Of a stretch of 64,000 bases of DNA, positions 20,971 through 34,614 are shown in pieces (the stretch's first letter is position 1; the number at the start of each line of letters is the position of its first letter). The notes beneath the pieces were generated by a model. The model was not told the origin of the DNA. It worked only from the letters and a program-made list of their open reading frames with translations, and ran no database searches. The stretch is from the NCBI GenBank assembly GCA_018340805.1, contig JACMZG010001913.1, positions 6,152,209-6,216,208 of the forward strand. Reading direction: 5' to 3'. This DNA comes from Microvelia longipes. Taxonomy: Eukaryota; Arthropoda; Insecta; Hemiptera; Veliidae. The position numbers and the translations under genes were made by a program.

Positions 20971-21348
20971 GACCAAGAGCCCAAGGGTGTTTTGTTAATA
21001 GAAAGTGTAATGGCTGGAACCGGTCTCAATTTTTAGTAAATACCTTCCTGAACAATGATCTGCAATTCTGCCTACTCGTATCGAATGGGCGTCCCAGGCA
21101 GAACGCACTTTACAGGTCAAATTTACCACCTAAGTTAATAAAAAGTGTAATGGCTGGAAACGGGTTTAATTTTTCGTAAATACCTTCCTGAACAAGGATC
21201 TGCAATTCTCCCGACTCGTATCGGATGGGTGACATCCGATAATGTCGGCAGAATTCAAGATCCTTGTTCAGGAAGGTATTTCCGAAAAATTGAGACCGGT
21301 TCCAGCCATTACACTTTTTATTAACAAAACACCCCTGGGCTCTTGGTC
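20971..21348. mobile_element. MITE family C, copy 1
   Basis: 378 bp with long inverted repeats starting GACCAAGAGCCCA and flanked by TA on both sides (20969-20970, 21349-21350), so Tc1/mariner-type insertion is likely. A ~115-bp internal subrepeat (GTAATGGCTGGAACCGGTC to ACTCGTATCGGATGGG) occurs two times direct and one time inverted. Other copies: 38804-39232, 56943-57205, 63314-63742. Confidence 0.9.
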
Positions 21349-21350
21349 TA

Positions 21351-22716
21351 TATTATATTTTATATATTGTAATGTAGCAGGTAAAATTTAAGGGTTTTTC
21401 CGTATTTTGGATAACATTAAAGTAAGTCAGTAACCTTGCATAATCCTATAATTTGTTTACCTGTATTACACAAAATGTTAAGAATAATACTTATAGTACC
21501 TGTAAATAGTTACTCCATTTTAGTAGTAAGATAATCCACTTTGGGCACTATTATAATTACTTCACTTTTACGAAAATATGGTGACCACAGAGGATTGATA
21601 TTGCACTTGACCCGGCACATTCATAACTGACCGTTTTATCTCGCACGTTTTGTTTATTTTCTACTGCTTATCTCTCAACAATAGATTTAATTACAATATT
21701 ATAGTTTAACTTTAATTCATCTCTAAACATATTTATCTCTACAATAGTAATATAATAAGTACATTATGAAGATTCTTTACCGAGAAAGATATCAAATATA
21801 ACTTCAGTCGACGGGAATTGTATTTGTTTCTATTACTGATTATGGTCATATCAGCTGATAGATCATCTTTAACGGAGCGGCAATGCCATAAAACTTTGAA
21901 TTGAGGATGGATTTTTCTGAATTTTAACAAGGATTTCAACCTCAATAAATATTTGACATTATAGATCATGAATAACCAATTTAATAGAATATTTTGTAAT
22001 AGTTTTTATGATTTTTGTATTAATTATTATTTAATTAATTCAGGGAAATTTTCTCAGGATCAAGCTGTAGACGCTTTTCTTGGGTTTTCGTGTAGCTGTC
22101 TTCGCCTACAAAAGTCTTCGCCATAAAAGAAATATGTCGCTTTTCGTGTAGTTTTACCAATATCTTAATATTTACATAATTTATAGCATTTTTTTTGGTT
22201 TTGTTTTATATAGTTTAAATTTGTTTGGACCATGGCTGTGATATTTAAGTTATTATATTATACATATAATTTATATATTTAAGTTTGTTAAGTTTTGTTA
22301 AGATAAGGATTGATATGACTATATTGGATATCACATATAGGTTACCGTTTCGGCATTTGTTACCTTAATTTAGGATAGCTTATTTAAATGTTTCTTATTT
22401 TTAATTTACCATGTAGTTACCCACAGCTTTTCCCAATGTACTATTATTATTTTATTTAGTTAAGATTTGTTTAGAGTAGGTTACTCTGACGTATGCCAAC
22501 TTTTGCATGTTACTTTATTTTACTTTCTAATCTGCGAGTGTTAATTTAATTACATCTAGTATACGTATCGTAGTTATTTAAGTCTGTTATTTACTTTTTA
22601 GAATTAAGAATCCCGACCCACTTGTTGATTGAGATAGTGGAGCAGCTAAACAATTGTAACATGTGTATGAGAATTATAAGTTTTGGCAGATTGAACAGTT
22701 CACCCATACATAGGTT

Positions 22717-22721
<5 letters not shown>
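21351..22721. other. Unassigned AT-rich sequence
   Basis: Nothing recognisable; only short frames and no repeat shared with the window. Confidence 0.45.

Positions 22722-22760
<39 letters not shown>
22722..22760. repeat. (TA)n microsatellite
   Basis: About 19 TA units without interruption. Confidence 0.97.
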
Positions 22761-22762
<2 letters not shown>

Positions 22763-22785
22763 CCAGCTCCAAAACTTGTGAATAT

Positions 22786-23140
22786 GATAAGAGCAGTGAC
22801 AGGGATGACAATGTCCCTTGACTTACTTCACGACTTATTCTCCACACAGTTAGCCGGAGGCGAATAACTGTGAAAGGTGTTGAAATTGATGGTGTTTGGT
22901 TGGTGGTGATGTCGTCTAAGAGCGATCAGAAAGCTACCTTAAGACGTGAGACACTACTAGAGGAAGCCGCCCCGCGTAGGTGGCGGCTTGATATACCCAA
23001 GCTTCGTACCTTTCCCTTTCCGAGCAGGGGAAGACCTCCATGGCCCTCGATGATACAGACGCCTTGACGGTAGCCACAAATCCTCCCGACGCGGTGCCCG
23101 CTCGAAGTACTCATGACCTCATCACACCCAAGACAATTTC
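22786..23140. other. GC-rich island of unknown nature
   Basis: About 355 bp at clearly higher GC than its flanks, with CpG dinucleotides and short open frames on both strands (22870-23067 plus, 22926-23114 minus). Blocks such as GGAAGCCGCCCCGCG and CCTTTCCGAGCAGGGGAAGA suggest part of a retrotransposon UTR or coding end. I do not recognise the family and no conserved domain is visible. Confidence 0.4.
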
Positions 23141-23782
23141 AGCTACTAGATCTTATAGATCTTACAGCCAATTTTATGATTTATTATTTCAAATAAAAAT
23201 GTCTATGCTTGCAGCAGGGCCAACGTCAGAAAACAGTTGAAACTGTTTGAATAATCAATAATAACTGATTGTAATTAGATATTTATTGTAATAATTTAAA
23301 CAAAATATAAGTTTATATTGAATTTGTCACCACTACCTACTGAAAATTTATTTACCTCAGTTTTAAAAAATAATTTACATTACAAAAATGCGTGCTAATA
23401 GATTTATATCTGGTATTAGCACTCGTTAAAACGTAAAATATAATAAAAACAGAATTAATTAAAATGAAAAGCTCTCAAATAACTTTTTATCTTAATTTTT
23501 AATTTAAGTTTGTTTTAATAATAAATTGTCTAGTCTGTTAACAACGGAATCTAATGGCAGAAACCTCTCCATTTTTTAAATGGTATGAAAATTTCCATTT
23601 TCTGTCAAAGAATTTTTACAAGTTTTTCCAAGAATCGTTCCAATTAGCTTTATTTAATAAATTATTCTTGTTTTCTCAACAAGTCCATTAGGAGATATTT
23701 CATTTGTTAAATATTTATCAGTTATTTTTTGAGTTCATTATATCCCTGTTTAGTAGCGAATTCTTAACGAAAATTAAGCTTT
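23141..23782. other. Unassigned AT-rich sequence
   Basis: No gene, RNA or shared repeat recognised. Confidence 0.45.
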
Positions 23783-24040
<258 letters not shown>

Positions 24041-24350
24041 ATTTATTAATAAAATATGGTAAAATATGGAGCTAATATCAGCTCTATTTAGCATAAATGA
24101 TAGACAAATAGTTTGTATGTAGCTGATTATTTTGCTGTTGATAAAGAAGTTAATATGTTCTTTTATCAGGGCGAACTGTTATAAAATATAGAAAACAAAA
24201 TATAAGTGAACTATAAAAACAAGTAAAATAAACGGAAAACTGAATAGATATCAATCAACTGATAAAAGAAACTTACATAAAACTACTTGAAAGAGACACT
24301 ACAATCTTATATTAAAATAACTAAAAGGAAAATATATATTGTGGTTTCTT

Positions 24351-24352
<2 letters not shown>

Positions 24353-24420
<68 letters not shown>
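24353..24420. repeat. (TA)n microsatellite
   Basis: About 33 uninterrupted TA units. Confidence 0.97.
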
Positions 24421-24425
<5 letters not shown>

Positions 24426-25374
24426 TAATATTATATTACAGCTTGAAGTAAAACCCCTACAAATGTGCTTTTTGCTGTCCAATGTGCCTTAGGCTTATGT
24501 GGTTAGCAAGGTTTTAATTATAAACAATTAATATTGTAAATAGATCTTACAAAAATGTTTGGAGCCATTCTGTATAATTATATTGTAAATTACTCTGTAA
24601 ACTATTATTTAAATAAAATTTATTATTTATGTTAGGATTTAATTATGTGCGTTAATTAATTATGCGTGGAGGCGATGCTTGCCGTCTCCTACCTATTTTT
24701 TTTACTAGAGTAACTGATGGCTCCAGTAAATTTATATTGCATCAATGTTATCTTGTTAAGTTAATTAATCATCCATCATCCGCAATTCTATTTTACAAGC
24801 ACAAATTATGATAGCTATCAATAGCAAACCTACCAAATTACGAAAATGGTAACATTTTCCTTTATAGCTATTCAACTCTTATCGCATTAATTTGAATGTT
24901 TCTTAATTATTGTTTTCAGTTTTGGTAGAACAATATTTACATTTAGTAAATAATTTTGATGTAGGAGGGTGCGTTACTATTGGAAGATTGTAAAACTTGA
25001 ACTTTGTTTAAGGCAAGGTTTAAAATCAAATAACACCCGAATATATTTATGTTATAAATGTCAATTAATATATGGAAAGTTTGACTAAGTTTTTAACCAA
25101 TTTTAGTATTTAGAAGTGTTATATGTAGACACAGATTCGTAAATATAGTATTCATTTAATTTTTTAGTAAGGTTTCTTCTATACGATTCAAGATTTAGTT
25201 ATAGTTAATGCTGCCATGTTTTGATTAGATAAAATGTAAGAGCTTAATTACTGAGTAGAGTTTGGTTAGAACTGAGATACAAGCCTATGTAGTAAAAGCT
25301 TTCAACTTTGAAATGTTCATCTTATTAGGTATCAAAGTTACTGACGCTTTGCCCTATGTTAAGTTTTAATTTGA
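24421..25374. other. Unassigned AT-rich sequence
   Basis: Nothing recognisable in either strand. Confidence 0.45.
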
Positions 25375-25790
25375 GTTAGAGGCTGATAGAGATAGTTGGG
25401 AAAAGAGATGAATAGATAATAGTTGGTGAGAAAAGGCTGAAGATGTGGATGGTTTTAAATAAAGAGAGACATAGTTTGAAGAGATATTCAAAGTTTTTGT
25501 TTGAATATAGAAGTGATACAAGTATAGATATAGTTTATATGAAAATTATGAGTGAGTGTAAGCATTATAGAGGTGTTACAGATGGTTTGAGGCTGAGAAA
25601 GATGGATGATTTATTAAAACAAGATAGTATGAAAAGAGGCGATTAGATCCATTCTGAAAGAGACAGTGGAATAATATAATGTTGGGTATACAAATATGTG
25701 GTTGAGGTTGGGTTGAGGGTGATGGATAAAGTAAGACGTGTGGTTCAGCTTTTTAAGTTGACTGAAATTATAGATTGTCCTATAAATTAG
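25375..25790 (+). other. Strongly C-poor stretch with a 67-codon frame
   Basis: The plus strand is rich in A, G and T and has very few C bases for over 400 bp, unlike the flanks. A frame at 25443-25646 reads MWMVLNKERHSLKRYSKF and ends QDSMKRGD. It is hydrophilic and basic; I do not recognise it. The composition might reflect a decayed gene hit by C-to-T change, or a purine-rich repeat. Confidence 0.3.
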
Positions 25791-26010
25791 TTAGAGAGGT
25801 AACTAAAGATGATGTTAATACTAGTAGAGACATCACTTATTGTTGATTAAGTGTCCAGTTGTGCTGTTAAATAATGAAAAATGTGGAAATTATAGCCGCG
25901 ACTTATTTAATAAAATTGATATGAACAATGGTAATAAATAATCTCCATTATGACACTTCACTTTACTAAATTTCCGGCTTTAAGCAAAAATCAATGCTAT
26001 CACACTGACA

Positions 26011-26402
26011 ATTACACAGGCGTAATATCTTCTGTTTACTCTACTCTCTAAATTACAAAGGCGTAATATCTTCTGTTTACTCTACTCTATAAGTTACAAA
26101 GACGTTATATCTTCTGTTTACTCTCTCTATACAAAGCGTATATCTTCTCTCTACTCTTTAATTACAAGGCGTAATATCTTCTGTTTACTCTACTCTATAA
26201 GTTACAAAGACGTTATATCTTCTGATTACTCTACTCTCTAAATTACAAAGGCGTAATATCTTCTGTTTACTCTACTCTCTGAATTACACAGGCGTAATAT
26301 CTTCTGCTTACTCTACTCTCTAAATTACAAAAGCGTAATATCTTGTGTTTATTCTACTCTCTGAATTACACAGGCGTAATTTCTTCTGTTTTCTCTACTC
26401 TC
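26011..26402 (+). repeat. 41-bp minisatellite, about 10 copies
   Basis: Units contain AGGCGTAATATCTTCTGTTT followed by ACTCTACTCTCTAAATTACA. Several copies carry 1-6 base deletions. Confidence 0.92.
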
Positions 26403-27117
26403 TGAAACTGATTAAAGAGCCTGGATAAAACCTTTTACCTCTTCAGTACTGTAGTCCTGTGTTTATCAACCTTTTGAACAGCACGCCGAAAGAAATATTA
26501 GTAACAATCTCGCGACATTTCTTACGCTTTATTTATGAATAGTAATGCGTTGCGGACAACATAAAATATCAAGAAACATAAATCTATTTAAAAAATATTT
26601 TTTTATGAAAAATAAAAAAAACTATGAATAGATTTTAAGAAACATAATATATCAATATTTTTGGGGGCTTACTTCGTTATTATGACACAAATTTTAAAGG
26701 AGCTGGCTAAATTGGTAGATATTAAGTAAATAAAAAGCGGGACTCGCTTTGCTCGCTAGATTGCAATAAATATATAAGAGAAATGTAAAATTATATAATT
26801 AGTGGCTCGCTTCGCTCACTAGGCGTAATATTCAGCCAAACTTATCCCAATATAAAGTTAAATCACTTAGTTTACCTAATTTATTTTTCACATAATTTTA
26901 TGCGTAGCATAAGATCTTAGTTATTATTATTTGGTCATTCTGTTATTTAGTCATTATATTTTAACTAACATTTTGACTAATTATGCTAATATTATTTCTG
27001 TTTCAGGTAAATGCTGCTATTATGAGTAAGTATGAAATTAAAACTTATTACGAATGAATTTGAATTATTAGAAATAAAAAAATAATACAATCTGGATATT
27101 GGTCTGTAATTGTGGCA
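26403..27117. other. Unassigned AT-rich sequence
   Basis: No gene. Two CpG-rich words, GGACTCGCTTTGCTCGC (26740-26756) and GGCTCGCTTCGCTCAC (26803-26818), match the motif scattered over the window. Confidence 0.45.
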
Positions 27118-28375
27118 ACACATTTACAATCTATAACTATAACTAATCCACCTAATAACTATTAAACTACCTATAATAACTATGACCAATAGAACTACAT
27201 CCTACCTAATAACTATAAACTACCTACATCAACCTAACCATTAACTAATAATATGAACATCCAATACTATGAACTACATCCTAACTATGACTAACTAATA
27301 CTATGAACTACATCCTACCAACTATGAACTACATTTACTTATAACTATGAACACATCCAACCTAATAACTATGAACTACTATATATGAACAATCTAATTA
27401 CTATGAACTACATCCAACCTAATAACTATGAACTACATCCTACCTAATAACTATGAACTACATCCAACCTAACAACTATGAACTACATTTAACTTAATAA
27501 CTATGAACTACATCCTACCTATAACTAAACACATCCAACCTAATAACTAAACTACATCACCTAACAACTATGAACTACATTTACTATATGAACTACTCTA
27601 AATAACTATGAACTATCCAACTAAACTATGAACTACATTCAACCGAATAACTATGAACTACATCCTACCTAATAACTATGAACTACATCCTACCTAATAA
27701 CTATAAACTACATCCAACCTAATAACTATGAACTACATTCAACCTTACAACTATGAACTACATTTAACCTAATAACTATGAATACCATACCTATACTATG
27801 AACTACATCCACCCCTAAAACTATAATACATCCTACCTAATAACTATGAACTACATCCTACTAATAACTATAACTACATCTACCTAATAACTATGAACTA
27901 CATCCAACGTAACAACTATGAACTACATTCAACCTAATAACTATGAACTACATCCAACCTAATAACTATGAACTACATCCACTAAATAACTAAACTACAT
28001 CCTACTAATACTATGAACGAACAATAACTATGACTACATAACTAATGAAAACTATGAACTACATCCACCTAATACTATGAACATGAATCTAATAACTATG
28101 AACTACATCCAATAACTAATAACTATGAACTAATCACCTAATAACTATGAACCTATGAACTACATCCAACCTAATAACTATGAACTACATCCACCTAATA
28201 ACTATGAACTACATCCAACTAATATATGAACAACCTATAACTAATGACAACTAGCAACCCTAATAACTATGAACTACATCCAACCTAATAACTATGAACT
28301 ACATCCTACCTAATAATTCAACCTAATAACTATGAACTACTCTACCTACATCCAACCTAATACTATGAACTTTTC
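27118..28375 (+). repeat. 25-bp minisatellite, about 50 copies
   Basis: The unit is CTAATAACTATGAACTACAT plus CCAAC. Copies differ mostly by one- to five-base deletions and very little by substitution. Confidence 0.95.
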
Positions 28376-28725
28376 ATTAGCATGTATTGACCGAACTCCA
28401 ATCCACCCAATTAATTATGAACTATATTTATGTAACATACTTTGATCCAATTACTATGCATTGATGCAACTAGTATAAACTACAATGATTTATCTTCGAA
28501 CTATATCCATCCAACTAAATAGGAATTATACTCATATTAGCATGTACTGATTCTGTTTGTAAATATTGATCCAACTATAATTAACTAACTATAAACTCAA
28601 TCAAACCAACTTACTATAAACTATATCACAATATTATTATCAGATCCGATTAATTAGCAAGTATTGATCTAACTATTATGAACTACAGTGAACTATCTAC
28701 GAACTACATCAAACCAACTAAGTAT
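28376..28725 (+). repeat. Decayed edge of the 25-bp minisatellite
   Basis: TATGAACTA, GATCCAACT and ACTATAAACTA words persist at irregular spacing, so the array seems once to have extended further and diverged by substitution. Confidence 0.6.
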
Positions 28726-28916
28726 GAATGCCACTTACGTGGCAACACTGTTTGAAGCCCTCCGGGCAACACTGCTTTTGTGTATTAGTTCAGATGTTAG
28801 TTCTTTTTTACAACATGTTCATAAATGTATTTCTTATTTTGTTTAATAAAAAAATTTGTAAAATTATGGTGTCGGCGTTAATATATCACAATGAAAATCA
28901 ACCTATCAGCATGCAT

Positions 28917-29233
28917 AGTGATCCAATTAAGAAGTAAATATCCCATTTCAGTTAACAAGTACTAAACCAATTAAAATTTAGCTAACTCACTTACATTAGT
29001 TTCGTCAATTAGTTAAAAAACTTATTTATAAATTACCCAGTGTAGAATGGCCAGGTATAATTAAGATGTTTACAGCCAGAGGTTTGATTCTAATCCAATT
29101 GAATTAGATAAGGCATAGTGATCCAATTCAAAAGTAAGCAATATCTTATTTCAGTTAACAAGTACTGAACCAATTAAAATTTAGGTATCTCTCTTATATT
29201 AGTTTTGTCAATTAGTTAAAAATAGTTATTTAT
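28917..29233 (+). repeat. Direct duplication of ~117 bp around repeat R5
   Basis: 28917-29033 and 29117-29233 share AGTGATCCAATT, TTTCAGTTAACAAGTACT and TTTTGTCAATTAGTTAAAAA-like blocks in order. Between them lies R5 copy 1. Confidence 0.8.
29022..29101 (+). repeat. Repeat R5, copy 1
   Basis: 80 bp almost identical to 29859-29939. It contains TGTAGAATGGCCAGG and GGTTTGATTCTAATCC, spaced like the A and B boxes of a pol III promoter but weak matches, so a tRNA-derived SINE piece is possible. Confidence 0.7.
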
Positions 29234-29451
29234 GCAACAAGGAATGAAAGTAAGTTTCACAGCTCAAGTGAAAGTTTCGTCCTAAGGCAGCGCCGAAGGA
29301 GGAAACTTCATAAGCTCACAAGGCCGGTAGGCCGAGGGAGATAAACTAGTTAGCTCCCGAAGCTTGCCGAGGGAGTTAACTAACATTTTGGCTCCCGAGG
29401 CTTGACGAGGGAGATAATACGAGAGCTAAAAACTTTCATCCCTTGTTGCAT
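29232..29451. mobile_element. MITE family D, 220 bp
   Basis: Inverted 20-bp ends ATGCAACAAGG(A/G)ATGAAAGT with one mismatch. The inside contains repeated GGCTCCCGA(G/A)GCTTG and CGAGGGAG words. It is non-coding and no clear target duplication was seen. Confidence 0.8.
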
Positions 29452-31062
29452 ATTAAATTTTATCTACGACTAGACAACTAACAACTATTGATATAATCTT
29501 CAGCTCCTTAATTGTTATTGTGATAGTTTAGTTTATTCTTACCATGTCAATTACTCTGATGAAGAGAGAATAAAACCACTATCTCCACATTATTTTATTG
29601 TAAGCAGTCAATAGAATAATGTGTAATACTATATTTGAAATTTAAACATTAGCGTGTGTATATTGTATATTCTACCCGTAGTACCAACATAACACCAAAA
29701 AAAATCCTAAAAATTTCCTAAAATTCCTAAAAATTTTACTAAAAACTTCTGTCAAGTTGGCAACACCTTCACTTTTCTTCCCTAGGGAGTAAAAGTACAT
29801 TTACAGTGTGAGATAACAAGACTGTAAGTAGAACTTACAATACAAGGAGTAGATAAAATTATTTATAAATTACCCAGTGTAGAATGGCTAGGTATAATTA
29901 AGATGTTTACAGCCAGAGGTTTGATTCTAATCCAATTGACATCCTAAGTTGTATCATATGATTAATATGAATATGGAAGAGATACATTTGATAGCGTTAT
30001 TTATCAATAGATAGATAAAATAGGTTTAAGATTATACCCGGAAAATGTTGATAAGTTTAACATTCTATGATGGCAAACTGGCCGCTAATTAAAACGTCTC
30101 TGACCTCCTCTATCATGTGAATCTTCATGAATATAGATGCTAAAACTGTTCTATCTACCTATGTTTTCTCTTTAATCTACGGCAAGCTAACCATGTAATA
30201 TATCCCTTTGCATAAACTATGTTTCCCATCTACATATTTTGGTTTTAACATGATCATATTAGTAGCTTGGTTAAAATTTTAAATTAAAATCCTGTCTAAT
30301 TTTTCCTATTAGTGTTCATATTTAGTACAATACAACCTATTTTTCCAAATAGGGAAGTAGTAGTTGATGTTGAATAGTCAAGTAAGTTTATATGTTATTA
30401 TTCTATGGTAGAATACATAAAAACTAAAAAATGTATGGTAAGTAAAACACTAAAAATAGGGGGCTTAAACGCAACATAATAACAAAATAGCTCCGTATCT
30501 AGTAATGCTGTATAGCTGATATACAAACTTTTATTTTAAATAAGTATGTATACCCACATAGCATTGGAGTTTTTTTCCTTTTATGTGGGTTAACAATTAT
30601 TATAATTTTTGATTTTGTAATTATTTATTCATTTAAATAAAGGAAAAAATCTTTTCGGATCTCAAGCTTTTTCTTCCTTTCCTGAATTCCCTCCCCCTGA
30701 CTATAGTATATTTTGCAAGTTTTTATTTGTAGATTTAAGTCACTTGTTGTTCTTATAATTTGCACCGACTTACCTGCTTCATCTAGTTTTTAGATTAACT
30801 AGCTTTGAATGCTAGATTGTATTTCTTATTTAGTTTTATGACTGTAGTTTAAGCTCGTCCCTTCCATCCTATCTGTTCGTATTTATGGATCTAACAACTT
30901 GCTCATCGCGGGATGATCACTACATCTTTAATTTTACTATAAACATTAACTGGCACATTTCACAGCATAACTCTTCAATATTTTTCATTTATATTATATA
31001 ATAACACTGGCTGTTTACTTCGTAACGGCTAAGGGTAACAGTGATTTTACCTCCTTAAGATT
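29452..31062. other. Unassigned sequence with R5 copy 2
   Basis: No gene. R5 copy 2 lies at 29859-29939. The remainder shows nothing shared, apart from 31063-31123, which matches the flank of MITE-A copy 1. Confidence 0.45.
29859..29939 (+). repeat. Repeat R5, copy 2
   Basis: Near-identical to 29022-29101 over the whole 80 bp, with different flanks on both sides. Confidence 0.75.
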
Positions 31063-31123
31063 TCAGGCTTAGAATAATACTATATATAGAAGGAGCACAG
31101 AACCGTAAACACAATGTAATTCC

Positions 31124-31576
31124 ACTGATAACACGAAAGCCGGTTGACTGGTGCACTTAAGTAATGCTGCCAACCTGACAACAAAACATTATTTTAAATA
31201 TGTGTCATAAATATCTATTAATGAAAAAATATCGTAAAGAACTAATATAATAACTCAAAACACGTGCTGAGTATTTAATAAAACCGGTCTTAGATGGCAA
31301 AAGGGTGGCGGAATACAAGAATCTACTTTTAGTTGACGAGGACTACTTTTAATATAATTTTAATAAATACGTTAAACTACAATTTAAAATGCTTTAAATA
31401 TTGTAATGCACCGATATTTATATTAGTATTTTATGAATAATCTATCATTAATTAATGATAGAACATAATAATTAAGCAACCGGAAGTATTGCCAACTTTT
31501 TTTTTAGAAAATTGTATATTGTTAGGGTGGCAGCATTACTTAAGTGCACCAGTGAACCGGCTTTCGTGTTATCAGT
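31124..31576 (-). mobile_element. MITE family A, copy 2
   Basis: 453 bp, inverted relative to 551-1002, same ends (ACTGATAACACGAAAGCC). The two copies differ by scattered substitutions and small indels. Confidence 0.85.
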
Positions 31577-32128
31577 ATTATCTCTTTAAGATTTCAGGTC
31601 TACAAATATTCGAAATCAGTGTTGAAAATTCAACTTATTTCAGCTGTTACGTTTCAACATCTAGTCACCAGTCAATTTTCGGCAATTCACCACAGTTTTC
31701 TTGACCTATAATTGTACAGTATAAAGTATTAAGAAATTTCCCAAATTTAATTGGACAGTGGTCAAGACAAAAGATACTCCGAAAATGTTGGTTTTTGCTT
31801 AAATTTAGTTTATTTAGTTACCAAATACTTATAATTCTGTGTTCCTGTATTTTGTGAAGTACTGTGATATATAATGTATAAATAAATTCTGGTGAGCTAG
31901 CTTTAATTTAATTTTTTTTGCTTTTTTTAAATAAAATCTACTTCATCTAAATTACTGTAGAGCCTGCTCTGGTGTACGCAACCAACCCTTTTCCATTTCT
32001 TCTTCCTTCAGATTCTTCTGTAGTATTAGATAGTTTATGTGGCCACAATATAGAAGGTTTAGTTTATTTTTTAGTAATCACTTTGTTAAAATGAATATTT
32101 ATTTAAATATTTAAAATATATTTAAAAT
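31577..32128. other. Unassigned AT-rich sequence
   Basis: No gene recognised. TTTAAGATTTCAGGTCT at 31583-31600 resembles a block at 31054-31071 on the other side of MITE-A copy 2. Confidence 0.4.
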
Positions 32129-32785
32129 TTAAGAAACATTGTATCACTAATGTACAAGTGTAGACTAGTAACTATTAGCGAACTTCATACAATTTTATTA
32201 AAAAACACTAGTAGGTTACAAGTTTTTTTCTGAAATCTCCTAGGAAACGAGCATATTTGTGTCAAACTCCAATCAAATTTGATTATCTCCCCCACAAACT
32301 TTACAAACTATTGTACAAAACAACTTGTAAATACAAGTGTCAAAATTAACCGTTTCACGAATATCATTGCAATTTATTGTAACCTACAAGAGTTTTTGTA
32401 AACAATGTGTCAACATATTATTAAAACCCAGTTTCATTCATATAAGTAAATTATTTCTAAAATACGAGAAGTAATATTTATAAAAACGTTTTACAAACTC
32501 ATATTGAGCACCAGATTACTAATAAACTAAAAGTTTGCGATAAAAAACTAAGTTTTCATTATTAAAATGAACTTGTAAATCAGTCTAGTTCAGACTTTGG
32601 TAGAAATTTTACAAGTGAATGTTACAAGTAATTGTAATAGACAAGAAAATGTTGTTTATTAAATAGAAAAATGCTACAAATCTACAACTGTATCCTTGGT
32701 AACACAAGTAAATTTGTCATTACAAGTTGCTTTTTACAATTTTTGTAACTACAAGACTTGCACATTTATGAAACGGGCTCCACAA
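32129..32785 (-). mobile_element. MITE family B, copy 2, truncated
   Basis: Inverted copy of 8188-8957 lacking about 70 bp at the end that lies left here; the other end keeps GAAACGGGCTCC. Homology runs through the whole element, including CTCCTAGGAAACGAGCATAT. Confidence 0.85.
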
Positions 32786-34614
32786 CTACATTTGGGGGAT
32801 CCAAACTACATTATGGAACTACATTTTGGTAGGTTTGCTTATGATTTTTAAACAAATTCTTTTATTTATGATTTCTGTCCATTGGCAGCATTGTAATTAA
32901 CATTATTCAAGTTCCTAGTAGTGCTCGCTTTGTAACTTATTTATTTCAAGCCTTATATTGCGCAAATATATACTGCTTATTTAACTTAATCTTATTTATT
33001 ATTAACATTTGTATGTATTTATTATCTACTTTATTAAATTCAAAAAGTTAGGTCTGAGTAGACAATCTCAGCCCACACAATCAAATTCCAGTCTTTTTTT
33101 GTCTTGCTATAGTATCCCACCGGATCCTTCCTTTCCCCCATTTTGGAGTTTTCCTTCAAAGCTTTAATTTTAACAAATGTATTTCTACAGATCCCAGTTC
33201 AGATGACAATATAAGGCAATGCCCTAGTGCGCTGACAAAACTTCATAAGACTATAATAATGTTAAGGGGTGATAGTAAGCGATAAAAGTTAATTTGGTAG
33301 TTTAAAATTAAGTCCATAAGTAAATAATAAAATTTGGGGGTGTTTGTTTGACATAAAAATTTTATTAGTTTATTTCAAATTAAGTCATCGACTTAATTTA
33401 ATAAAATGTGGGGGATCACTAAGCGATCAGATTAACTTATATCAAATAAATGAAAAGGAAAGCATATATTGAGAAAGTTTTCACAGGTGTATATTTTTCA
33501 TATTTTTGGATGTAATGTTATAACCTATAGAAAGTTCTTTACGATCCTGATTAAAACCAGGTTGCGACCCGGTTATAATTAGAACCCTGCGGATGAAGAT
33601 ATTTCAGGTTGAGATAGGGAGGTAATCAATACACGAGGAACTACGAGGATCAATTTTAGAAGCTTGGTGTAAACCTCTCTATCAAGGGTTTATTTGGATA
33701 GGGGGGGAGGCAATACAAATCTAGGTGAGGGGCAAATTTGGCGAACCAATCAGATGGCAATTTCCTGATAGCTCTTACCTAAATCTGTGTTGGAAAATTC
33801 AACATAATCTCTTGAGTCCTTTTAGTAGGGGTTTCCCGGGGGTATTGAGTTTTAGAAAAATCTACTTTCACTTGTAAATAGTACCATTAAATCAAATCCA
33901 CAATTTATCTTTCTAATTTTCTTTTTTCTTTCCTAACCTACTTCATTGGATATATAGGAAATGTATTGCGTGTCTGATAAAACAAAGATTTGATTATAAT
34001 TATTATCATGTCCGACACTTTTATGGTGTTTTGAGTTAGTTTCATATTGCTTTTTTCATCTGGTTATCGTTGTGTTTAAAAATGCTGGCTGTTTTTTTGC
34101 TGAAGAGTTGAAACACGACAAAGAAATCAGACTTAAAGACTAGTTTTGTGCTGCTTAAAATAAATTGTTTTAGAACATGTTAATATATTTCCAATATATC
34201 AAACAATTAAACATATTCTAGAAACTTTGACCAATCATTTGAAATCTCTAAATGTTAAATCGAACCTCTAAATTTTAATTTTTCAATATTCGTGATTGTG
34301 GATATACTTTTAATATCTAGTTAACTCGACGGCATATCGTTAGATAGCGAGATTCATAAAAACTAGTAGTATAAATTCCACATCTAAATATTTATACTTA
34401 AATAGACGCGCGATCCATTGAATACATATTAATCTTTATAAAATGAAATGGAATTAAAAGTCGGAAAATGATTTAATTGCGCTGCACTTTGGTACAAGTG
34501 TATTTCATTACGTAATAAATAAGTTTACTAATAAATAAATAAAGTATACTAAGTTTTGTTTCAATACGACAAGTATATCTATGGTTTTTGTGGGATCATA
34601 TTAAGCAGCATTTA
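32786..34614. other. Unassigned sequence
   Basis: No gene recognised. 33540-33850 is slightly richer in G (GGATAGGGGGGGAGGC, GGTGAGGGGCAAATTTGG) and may be old mobile-element sequence, but no family is evident. Confidence 0.4.
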
